Shown piece after piece: positions 55,146 through 62,536 of a stretch of DNA of 64,000 bases (the stretch's first letter is position 1; each line of letters begins with the position of its first letter). The stretch spans positions 2,108,001 to 2,172,000 of the forward strand of contig NZ_CP081943.1 in assembly GCF_020423045.1 (NCBI RefSeq). The letters run 5' to 3'. Under the pieces are notes generated by a model. It searched no databases and was not told where the DNA came from. It saw only the letters and a list, made by a program, of their open reading frames with translations. The translations under genes were made by a program, and so were the position numbers. The DNA is from Pseudomonas sp. MM213 (GTDB taxonomy: Bacteria > Pseudomonadota > Gammaproteobacteria > Pseudomonadales > Pseudomonadaceae).

Positions 55146-55220
55146 AAGCACCAAGCTTGGCTGTCGTTGCGGTGAATGATTACAGCGGGGCATCCCACGG
55201 TAGTTCAGTGGCCTGGAACC

Positions 55221-56156
55221 TCAATCAGCCCCACGCGGGTGGCTATAACTGCCAATCAACACGCCGTCTATCTTTTTGAACGTGTCCTCCAGCAACTCAT
55301 AACGCCTGCGGTACATGGCGCGTTTTTTCGAAGCGATACTCTCAAGCGGTTTGCTCGACGGGGCCATGGGGATTTCAAAGAAGTCTTCCCGCGCTGACGG
55401 CGTCGCGCCATGTTCCAGCCAGATCACATCGTAATTGGCCGCCAGGTCCTGGGTTTTTTCAGCACCAAAATAGGCGTGCCGGTGATGACGGAACCCGTCG
55501 CTTACTGCGTAGATCCTTTCAACGCCAATCCGGGCCGCGATGTATTTGATGACTTCAATCAGAAAGCTTCGTGGCCGAAGACCTTCGAAACTTTTTGTCA
55601 GCTCCCGGTAAATGTCCAGGGAGCGTTCGCTCTCTACCCCTTTGTGAATCCCTTGCACGGCACCGATGAAAATACACAGCTCACCCTCGGTGCAACACAA
55701 GGTGAACGCAATCGATGCAATGCGTAAATCACCCTGAAACAGGTTCAACACCAGCTCGCCTTCGCGCATAAACCAAATGGGTCGATCCAGCACCAGGGAA
55801 CAATCGGCAGCGAAGGCCGACAAGTCACTCAACACCAGACTTTCACTTCGACCAAACAGCAATAGCTGCGGGCAGCTTTTCGTCACCACTTCATAGTGCG
55901 AGGCCAACACACTCAGTCGGTCCTGAGGGTTCCAGCTTTTGCTGATGTAGGGCCAATGAACAACCCCCACACAATCCCCGCCCAACTTCGCAAAACCGGC
56001 ACTGCCCAAAGCGTTCGACATACGCCCGGTGAACAGCTTGAGGTCAGCCCAGTTCTTTGCCACTAAAATCATTAATTCGAGCTTGTTTTTCACGGATCTC
56101 AATGAATAACCAGCATGCAAAGAAAACGCGTTTTTCAGCAGTTGCCAGTTATTCAT
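55221..56156 (-). CDS. DUF535 (VirK/YbjX-like) protein
   Basis: A 311-residue soluble protein of the VirK/YbjX family (DUF535). Recognisable parts are HWPYISKSWNPQDRLSVLAS, LVLNLFQGDLRIASIAFTL, CIFIGAVQGIHKGVESE and the C-terminal IYAVSDGFRHHRHAYFG and SKKRAMYRRRYELLED. Family members are linked to envelope stress or virulence, with no firm biochemical role. Finding one inside an exopolysaccharide gene run is unusual. It lies 7 bases after the GT2 gene at 56164. Confidence 0.8.
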   Translation of the reverse strand: MNNWQLLKNAFSLHAGYSLRSVKNKLELMILVAKNWADLKLFTGRMSNALGSAGFAKLGGDCVGVVHWPYISKSWNPQDRLSVLASHYEVVTKSCPQLLLFGRSESLVLSDLSAFAADCSLVLDRPIWFMREGELVLNLFQGDLRIASIAFTLCCTEGELCIFIGAVQGIHKGVESERSLDIYRELTKSFEGLRPRSFLIEVIKYIAARIGVERIYAVSDGFRHHRHAYFGAEKTQDLAANYDVIWLEHGATPSAREDFFEIPMAPSSKPLESIASKKRAMYRRRYELLEDTFKKIDGVLIGSYSHPRGAD

Positions 56157-56163
56157 TTAAGTC

Positions 56164-57141
56164 TCACTTGTATTCGATCAACGCGGACTTGCGAGCGCCG
56201 AACCTGTTCAAAAGAAACTTCAATTGCCCCAGCATCTCGGGAAATTTTCCCAGCACCAGAAAGAATGCCTGCAACCAGTTTTCCCGCGCGGATCCCGAAC
56301 CCCGACGGGCCAGGCGCACGACCTGCAATGGGTAAACCAGCAGCAACAGCAGGCCAGCCCCTCCCAACACCAGGCTGGCGAGAACAGTTGCCAGCGGAAT
56401 GCCCAGGCCCCAGAACCACGCGCGGCGTGACTCACGCAGCCAATGCTGCTCGGGGGCCGCCCCATGCAAATAAGCACCTTCGGCAAAAGCGTAGCCGCCG
56501 CGCAGGGTTCGCTTCCACCATTGGCCGAACCGGGTCATGGTCGCATCGTGCAGGGTCATTTCCTCAGGCAGCCGCCAGACTTTCCAGCCCTTGGCACGCA
56601 GCCGCACACACAACTCGGGCTCTTCCCCGGCAATCAGATCCGGGCGAAACCCCGACACATCGGCGAAGGCGTCAGCCCGCATCAACGCATCGCCCCCGCA
56701 GGCCTTGGCCTCGCCTATCGGCGTGTCCCATTCGAGATCGCACAACAGGTTGTAAATCGAATGCTGAGGAAAGCGTTCACGGCGTCGCCCACATACCACC
56801 GCCACCTCAGGATGCGCATCCAGAAAGGCTTGCGCCTTTGGCAGCCAGCCGCCGACGACCTCGCAATCACCATCGACGAACTGCACATGACGTAGCGAAG
56901 GCAACACGCGTTGCACGCAGGCAAACCCTTCATTGCGCGCGCGTGCAGCGGTAAAGGGGATGCTCATATCCAGCTCGACCACCTCGACACCAAGCGCCTG
57001 CGCCATTGGCACCGAACCATCGGTTGAGCCGGAGTCGACATAAACGACCTGCTGCACGGCATCAACCAGCGACGCCAGGCAACGCTGCAACCGCAGTCCT
57101 TCATTACGACCGATCACAACGACACCCATGCCGGTAGTCAT
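56164..57141 (-). CDS. GT2-family glycosyltransferase
   Basis: A 325-residue GT-A enzyme; ATG 57141 is chosen, with GTG 57150 adjacent. Motifs are GMGVVVIGRNEGLRLQRCLA, VVYVDSGSTDGSV, FTAARARNEGF, and HVQFVDGDCEVVGGWL (DxD-like). A C-terminal membrane helix (LATVLASLVLGGAGLLLLLV) is likely. It probably forms a glycosidic bond during repeat-unit assembly. The donor sugar is not readable. Confidence 0.85.
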   Translation of the reverse strand: MTTGMGVVVIGRNEGLRLQRCLASLVDAVQQVVYVDSGSTDGSVPMAQALGVEVVELDMSIPFTAARARNEGFACVQRVLPSLRHVQFVDGDCEVVGGWLPKAQAFLDAHPEVAVVCGRRRERFPQHSIYNLLCDLEWDTPIGEAKACGGDALMRADAFADVSGFRPDLIAGEEPELCVRLRAKGWKVWRLPEEMTLHDATMTRFGQWWKRTLRGGYAFAEGAYLHGAAPEQHWLRESRRAWFWGLGIPLATVLASLVLGGAGLLLLLVYPLQVVRLARRGSGSARENWLQAFFLVLGKFPEMLGQLKFLLNRFGARKSALIEYK

Positions 57142-57184
57142 GACGCTCACTCAGCGCCGCCATCGAAACAGGCCTTCGGATAAC

Positions 57185-57709
57185 TCATGAGTATTCCTCT
57201 GTTTCTACTGACTTCCTTTTCTTGATGGTCGCGGGCACACCCACGGCCACCGAGTCGTCGGGTACGTCGGTCAGTACCACGGCGTTGGCGCCGATCACGA
57301 CATTGTTACCAATGCGGATATTGCCCAATACCTTGGCCCCGGTGCCGATATCCACATTATTGCCAATCACCGGGGCAATCGGCTCGTTCACATTCTTCAG
57401 GCCTACGACGACGCCATTGCGGATCCGGCAATCATCGCCAAACTGCGCATAGCCACTGATCACAATGCCGCCGAAATGATCGATGACGAAGTTGCGCCCG
57501 ACCACGACTTCACAGGGCAACTCGATGCCCGTCATGATCTGCACCAGTTTGAAGAGCACTTTATAGATAAAGGAGAGCAGTTTACGCAGCAGTGCCGGGC
57601 GCACACCGTAGCGCCAGCGCCCAAAGCGATAAACCAGCATGACCCAGAATCCCTGAGCGCCCCAATCACCACCATAGGCACGCAAGTCCGCCCTTATATT
57701 CTCGAACAT
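57185..57709 (-). CDS. serine acetyltransferase-like hexapeptide-repeat transferase
   Basis: A 174-residue left-handed beta-helix protein. Hexapeptide repeats run from about residue 69 to 155 (VVGRNFVIDHFGGIVISG, IGNNVDIGTGAKVLGNIRIG). The end GVPATIKKRK is typical of the CysE-like family. In a polysaccharide locus it most likely O-acetylates a sugar rather than serine; that is inference. It is co-oriented with the flanking GT2 genes. Confidence 0.82.
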   Translation of the reverse strand: MFENIRADLRAYGGDWGAQGFWVMLVYRFGRWRYGVRPALLRKLLSFIYKVLFKLVQIMTGIELPCEVVVGRNFVIDHFGGIVISGYAQFGDDCRIRNGVVVGLKNVNEPIAPVIGNNVDIGTGAKVLGNIRIGNNVVIGANAVVLTDVPDDSVAVGVPATIKKRKSVETEEYS

Positions 57710-57717
57710 TGATTGAC

Positions 57718-58674
57718 CTACCGTGTGGGTTGGGTAGCGAGTCGGGTTTCACGCAGCAGCGCCCAAGTGGCACGCGTATGCTGCCAGCACGCCGCGATGG
57801 CGGCTCGGCCACGACCTTTGAGCAGCGCCTTGAGCGCCAGAATCAGATCCCCCAGGCAAACCAGGAACATATGCCAGCCCAACCCCAGCAGGCCGTGGTG
57901 CTTGCGGAAGTACAACAGCTCGCTTTCGATTTGCATCCTGGGTATTTGCCGACTGACCGCGTTGAGTTCAACCACTGTTTTGGCGCTTTCACCACCGATA
58001 TGCACCACCGTGGTATGCGGGTAAAAAACCACCTTCCAACCGGCCTGTTTGACGCGTTTGCAGTGGTCAACTTCCTCGTAGTAAAGGAAGTAGCGCGGGT
58101 CGAACAGGCCCACCTGGTCGATGACTTCCCGGCGAATCAGGTAATAGCAGCCGGGCACCCAGTCGCATTCACGGACCGAGTCGTGATCCCATTCCATGTC
58201 GTCGACCCGCTTCACCACCGGGAAAAAGCGCTCAAGCCCTGCACGGGAAAGGAAGACATTCAACGGTGTGGGGAAATAGCGGCAGGAGGGTTGCAAGTCG
58301 CCTTCGCGTCCGACCAGCCGAACGCCAAGCACGCCGCAATCAGGATGAGCCTCCATGTATTCGAGGGTTTTGTTCAGGGTGTCGGCGGCAACAAAAGCGT
58401 CGGTATTGAGGAGTAACGCGTACTTGCCTTGCAAGTGTTCAACCAACTGATTGTTGGCACGGCCAAAGCCCACATTTTTGTCATTGGCCAGCAGCAACGC
58501 CTCCGGGCAAATGGAGGCCAGACACTCCAGCGAATTGTCGGCAGAGGCATTGTCCACCATCAAGTAGCGCGTCAGATCCGCACTGTTTGACTGGCGCAAT
58601 GCATCAAACATCGGCTGCAACAGCTTCGCTGTGTTGTAGTTGACGACCAGCACATCAAGGGGCGTATTGATCAT
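57718..58674 (-). CDS. GT2-family glycosyltransferase, rhamnosyltransferase-like
   Basis: A 318-residue GT-A enzyme. The N-terminal VLVVNYNTAKLLQPMFDALR, YLMVDNASADNSLECLASI and LLLNTDAFVAADTL match the WbbL-like rhamnosyltransferase subgroup. The RYFPTPLNV and DHCKRVKQAGWKVVFYPHT sequences also fit. It may add a deoxyhexose. The start overlaps the neighbouring acyltransferase stop by 4 bases. Confidence 0.85.
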   Translation of the reverse strand: MINTPLDVLVVNYNTAKLLQPMFDALRQSNSADLTRYLMVDNASADNSLECLASICPEALLLANDKNVGFGRANNQLVEHLQGKYALLLNTDAFVAADTLNKTLEYMEAHPDCGVLGVRLVGREGDLQPSCRYFPTPLNVFLSRAGLERFFPVVKRVDDMEWDHDSVRECDWVPGCYYLIRREVIDQVGLFDPRYFLYYEEVDHCKRVKQAGWKVVFYPHTTVVHIGGESAKTVVELNAVSRQIPRMQIESELLYFRKHHGLLGLGWHMFLVCLGDLILALKALLKGRGRAAIAACWQHTRATWALLRETRLATQPTR

Positions 58675-59282
58675 TTGGGTGACTCGCCAAAAAAGTACTG
58701 CACTCGCATGGCCGTCAGCGCCGGCTCCACGCCTGGATCATAGGCACCGTTGCGTTCTCTGATCAGGTCCATCCACGGATAGTCGTTGCAGCGCGTCTCG
58801 AATTTTTTCATCAGCTCGTCAACGGTACAAATGACCCTCGCTGGATTGCCCGCGACAACGACACCAGGCGGAACATCTTTCCTGACAACAGCACCTGCGG
58901 CGACAATTGAACCCGGACCTACGGTCACGCACGGCATGATGATCGCAGCATGCCCGACAAAGCAGTTGTCACGGATGTCGACAGGTCCGACAGAATCGAG
59001 TTTTACGTTGTAGATAGTGGAGAAGAAAACGGCTCCATCGTGGCAGAACAGCGTGCAATCCGCTAAAGCGATGTTGTTGCCGAGGCGCACCAGCGAAGGG
59101 TCAGCGATATTGCACCCGACATTGATCCACACATTGCTGCCGATGGAATGCAGCGATCCCCAGCGCGCCAGATATCGAGCCCACTCGAACCCGTCAGGAT
59201 TACAAAACCGTTTAAAGAGCCAGCGTCCCCGCCCCGTTTTGTTGACGTAATAACTTACAGCACGTCTTGCCAGCCCTATCAT
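58671..59282 (-). CDS. hexapeptide-repeat acyltransferase (WbbJ-like)
   Basis: A 203-residue left-handed beta-helix transferase. After a basic N-terminal region, repeats include IGSNVWINVGCNIADPSLVR, DIRDNCFVGHAAIIMPCVTV and GPGSIVAAGAVVRKDVPPGV, then VVAGNPARVI. It probably acetylates a sugar of the repeat unit. Coupling by a 4-base overlap to the rhamnosyltransferase-like gene suggests that they act on the same intermediate. Confidence 0.85.
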   Translation of the reverse strand: MIGLARRAVSYYVNKTGRGRWLFKRFCNPDGFEWARYLARWGSLHSIGSNVWINVGCNIADPSLVRLGNNIALADCTLFCHDGAVFFSTIYNVKLDSVGPVDIRDNCFVGHAAIIMPCVTVGPGSIVAAGAVVRKDVPPGVVVAGNPARVICTVDELMKKFETRCNDYPWMDLIRERNGAYDPGVEPALTAMRVQYFFGESPK

Positions 59283-59357
59283 CCTGTCAGCCTCACAAAT
59301 CCTGCGATGTTCATCCGTGCCAGAGCCAGGTACACCCCGGTTTTTTTGATTGTAGTA

Positions 59358-60821
59358 TCAGGAATATCTGCCCGCCGGGCCCTCTTGATGATTGAGATGA
59401 TCTGCCAGCCTCAGGGTAAGCTGTAAAAGCGGCATGGTCGGATTGCTCGCACCGGCTGTAGGAAAGACACTGCTGCCCGCCACGTAAAGATTCTCGGTGC
59501 CGAACACTTTGCAGTTCTCGTCGACCACACCGGACTCAGGCGCCGAGGCCATCCGTGTAGTCCCCATATGATGAGCATGGGGCGTCACTTTCAGTGGCAC
59601 AGAGACGTCATACACGTACTCATGCAGCTTGACGAAGCCCAACCCCGTTTCGGCAAAACACTTCGCCACCTCCAGCCCTATCGATTTGATGGTATGCCTG
59701 TCTTCGAGGACCAGCTCCCAGTTGATGTTGACCTTGCGCATCCCCAAGACATCTCGCGCCTCGAGCAAATTGACGCGGCTGTTAAGGTTGGGAAATTGTT
59801 CGATGAGGGTGGTAATCACCCCGTCGCCAGGGCAATTGAAATTCGTAATGAAATCGATCTTGTGCCCCATTCCGACGTCGCAGACGAGGGTCTCCAGAAA
59901 ACCCTTGATGGCCGCTGTTCGCCCATAGGCTTTGACCTCCGCCAGCAACGCAGCAGAAACGTTCCCTTTACCTGACTGAAAGTGCGCGACAAACGCATCG
60001 GTGGTGAAATACTGCCGAGGCTCGGTACTCTGCCCCTCCCCCAGAATGAAGGTGCCCAGCTCGAGGTTCAGGTGTTCCATGAAACATCTGCCGACGAAAC
60101 CGTCCTTGCTGACAATGCCGGCGGATGCCAGGGACTCGCTGTTCATCAGCTGCCGGGCATTCTCGATGGCGCCCGTCGCCAGAATGAATTGCTTTGCCTT
60201 CACTCGCTCCCGGTGCTTCTCGTAATCGGACACAACGATGGTGGCTATGCGGCCGGTCCTGGCATCGAACTCAAGATCGACACAGTTGCAATTGATGAAG
60301 ACATCAAGCCCCTCGGTCTCTTGAAGTTCCTTGGCGTATTTTTGTGCAAATCGTGTCGGCGGGCTCAGCAGGAAACGATCCGCGTCAAAGTCGTTGCCAT
60401 CCATGGACGCATTAATGGCCTTGAATCCGGAATCCGTCGGAAGATCCACAATAGCCATGGCCGCTGGCAGATAACGCTCGATCTCGGAAAACGCGATGGG
60501 CCAGCCGGGCAGTTTGACCGGAGGAGCCATTTCGAAGTCTGACTTCTCGAAGGGACGGCAACGCCCCGCCCAGTGGTTGGACGTGCCGCCGAGAAAGCGC
60601 AGGCGTGTTTCATGTGCGTAGACATCCAGGCCTGTCGAGGGGCAGTCATAAAGGGTTTGCGAGGGCTGCGAATACTCGTGCCCCCCGCCCTCGATCAGCA
60701 ACACGTGCCGACCATTCCCGGCCAGGCGCAACGCCAGCGTGATGCCCGCCGGCCCGGCCCCGATGATGCAGAAGTCATAATGATCGCGGAGTTCTTTCTG
60801 CGATTGGTAATCTTTGATCAT
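59358..60821 (-). CDS. GMC-family FAD oxidoreductase
   Basis: A 487-residue flavoprotein of the GMC superfamily. The N-terminal FAD fingerprint is DFCIIGAGPAGITLALRLAG (near residue 16). Other parts are RFLGGTSNHWAGRCRPF, FILATGAIENARQLMNSE and the C-terminal HHMGTTRMASAPESGVVDE, which provides the catalytic His region. It lacks a signal peptide of its own. Its start overlaps by 4 bases the 64-residue Tat-signal gene at 60818, so a small partner may carry it to the periplasm. A role in oxidising a sugar or lipid-linked sugar is inferred. Confidence 0.83.
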   Translation of the reverse strand: MIKDYQSQKELRDHYDFCIIGAGPAGITLALRLAGNGRHVLLIEGGGHEYSQPSQTLYDCPSTGLDVYAHETRLRFLGGTSNHWAGRCRPFEKSDFEMAPPVKLPGWPIAFSEIERYLPAAMAIVDLPTDSGFKAINASMDGNDFDADRFLLSPPTRFAQKYAKELQETEGLDVFINCNCVDLEFDARTGRIATIVVSDYEKHRERVKAKQFILATGAIENARQLMNSESLASAGIVSKDGFVGRCFMEHLNLELGTFILGEGQSTEPRQYFTTDAFVAHFQSGKGNVSAALLAEVKAYGRTAAIKGFLETLVCDVGMGHKIDFITNFNCPGDGVITTLIEQFPNLNSRVNLLEARDVLGMRKVNINWELVLEDRHTIKSIGLEVAKCFAETGLGFVKLHEYVYDVSVPLKVTPHAHHMGTTRMASAPESGVVDENCKVFGTENLYVAGSSVFPTAGASNPTMPLLQLTLRLADHLNHQEGPAGRYS

Positions 60822-61012
60822 GTTCGCGTTTGCCGAAAATACTGGGCCGGCAACACCCAGCCGTTGACGACGACAAACCCGCTTTTTTCAGAAGAAGGCG
60901 AAGCAAGGAGCGAGGGCAGTCCAAATGTCATCCCCCCCAGACTTAATAGAGCGAACGCCTGGAGGAGTTCTCTGCGCCCCATCGCGGAGATATTCAAATC
61001 AAGTTCACTCAT
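60818..61012 (-). CDS. 64-residue Tat-signal protein coupled to the GMC oxidoreductase
   Basis: A very small protein, MSELDLNISAMGRRELLQAF at the start, with a hydrophobic stretch (LLSLGGMTFGLPSLLA) and about 25 more residues (EKSGFVVVNGWVLPAQYF). The RR-E-LL motif with a weakly hydrophobic core looks like a Tat signal. It overlaps the GMC gene by 4 bases. In several multi-subunit GMC dehydrogenases a small Tat-bearing subunit escorts the FAD subunit across the membrane; this could be a minimal example. It could also be a truncated gene. Confidence 0.6.
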   Translation of the reverse strand: MSELDLNISAMGRRELLQAFALLSLGGMTFGLPSLLASPSSEKSGFVVVNGWVLPAQYFRQTRT

Positions 61013-61064
61013 GCTTCAAGCTCCCCGACATTGAAATTGAAGACTGCAAAAGACTTGAATCAAG

Positions 61065-62441
61065 TCAAAGCCAATTGGCAAGGCCCAACACTAACTCCCC
61101 AAACCCGACGCCTACCAGCACCATTGGCAGTACAGCCAGCTCTCGTTTGAGATTGAACAGCCCCACACGACGGTTCACATAAACAATTAGCACAAGTGTA
61201 GGAAACGTATGCAGCGCGACACCCCAAATTGCATATTTCACGCCGCCAACGGCCAGCAGCAGCGGCAGTAACACCCATAACGAGATGGCGCGAATAATGT
61301 TATCCATGGCCTGGTACTTCGTGAGCCCCAAGGCAAGCCAGGCTTGATGCGCCACGCCATAGCGCAAGATGAAGAAAGACAGTGAGAGCACGGCCATCAT
61401 GTTGCCGGCCTCGGCATAACGCTCATCATATAACCAGTGAATGATGAGAGGGCTGATGACCCACAACAGCCCGCAAATAAACAGCAAGGCGATGTCGATA
61501 ATCAGTCTGAAGCGGTCATACAAAGCGCGCAGCCGTACGGTGTCATTGCTTCTTGCCGCCTCGCTGAAAGCTGGCAACGCCACGGCGCCAACCAGCCTCT
61601 GCGCGCCGAGAGTAATAGCCCCCAGAATCAGCACGGCAATGGAATAAACACCCAGTTCGGCGGCCGACATGCTGCCGCCGAACCAGATGCGATCGCCATT
61701 CATGGCCAATACGCCCACTGCCGACGACAACAATATCCAGCGCCCGAAGACGACCAGCTCCTGGAGCGCACTGCGATCCCACTGCAGATGGTTATGCGGG
61801 CCCTTGAACCAGAAATGCCCCAGAAGCAGACTGACCAGGGCGGAAACCAGACCCGCCCCCACCAGCGACCAGATAGACCGGGTGAAGTAGCCAATAACCA
61901 GCATCACCAGCAGGCCGGAAATCTGGGACGCAAACTCGGCGAGCACGACTTTCTTTTGCTGGAATGCACGAACGGCCACGTCGACCTTTGTCGACTGAAA
62001 ACCATAGATGAGCGCGGACAAGCCAGTAATGGCCAACACCAGCGGCAACTCCGGTGCGGCATAGGTGGATCCAGGCGACCACAGATTGATGACCTGCGCA
62101 AACCAGGCCAGGCCTGCAATCAGAAGCGTCGAGGCAAAAAGGATAAAACCGCGCACGATCTGCACGGTCCAGACGGTATTGAGAAATACCGGATCGTCAC
62201 CACGCGGGCTCTGGATGATGTTCTGGCGCAAGCCCACATCGGAAAGCAAATGGATAACGACCGAAACGGTGGTAGCGATAATCATGATGCCGAACATCTC
62301 CGGCATCAGCAGGCGAGCCATGATCAGGTTGCCGCCCAGGCGCACGGCTTGAGAGGTGACAAGTGCTCCGAGATTCCATGCTCCGGCGAATATCGCTCGC
62401 TTGCGCAGGCTCAACGATGGCGATATATCAACTGAAGGCAT
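61065..62441 (-). CDS. Wzx-type oligosaccharide flippase
   Basis: A 458-residue membrane protein with about twelve to fourteen helices, the polysaccharide biosynthesis (Wzx/MATE-like MOP) family. ATG 62441 starts MPSVDISPSLSLRKRAIFAG; the N-terminal half has GGNLIMARLLMPEMFGIMII and VGLRQNIIQSPRGDDPVFLN, and the middle has GDRIWFGGSMSAAELGVYSI. It flips the lipid-linked repeat unit to the periplasmic side. Its promoter would be shared with the divergent polymerase at 62537 (95 bases between). Confidence 0.88.
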   Translation of the reverse strand: MPSVDISPSLSLRKRAIFAGAWNLGALVTSQAVRLGGNLIMARLLMPEMFGIMIIATTVSVVIHLLSDVGLRQNIIQSPRGDDPVFLNTVWTVQIVRGFILFASTLLIAGLAWFAQVINLWSPGSTYAAPELPLVLAITGLSALIYGFQSTKVDVAVRAFQQKKVVLAEFASQISGLLVMLVIGYFTRSIWSLVGAGLVSALVSLLLGHFWFKGPHNHLQWDRSALQELVVFGRWILLSSAVGVLAMNGDRIWFGGSMSAAELGVYSIAVLILGAITLGAQRLVGAVALPAFSEAARSNDTVRLRALYDRFRLIIDIALLFICGLLWVISPLIIHWLYDERYAEAGNMMAVLSLSFFILRYGVAHQAWLALGLTKYQAMDNIIRAISLWVLLPLLLAVGGVKYAIWGVALHTFPTLVLIVYVNRRVGLFNLKRELAVLPMVLVGVGFGELVLGLANWL

Positions 62442-62536
62442 AACATCAATCCCGGACTCTGTGGCACGAACGTTACTATAGCCGCAATCAGGCAATCCAC
62501 TATGCTTCGCTCACCACTCAATAAGTTTAAAAACTC

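Noticed and set aside
61437..62435. A 332-codon plus-strand open frame opposite the flippase
   Set aside because: Mostly polar, Gln/Arg-rich antisense frame typical of a shadow of a membrane protein gene.
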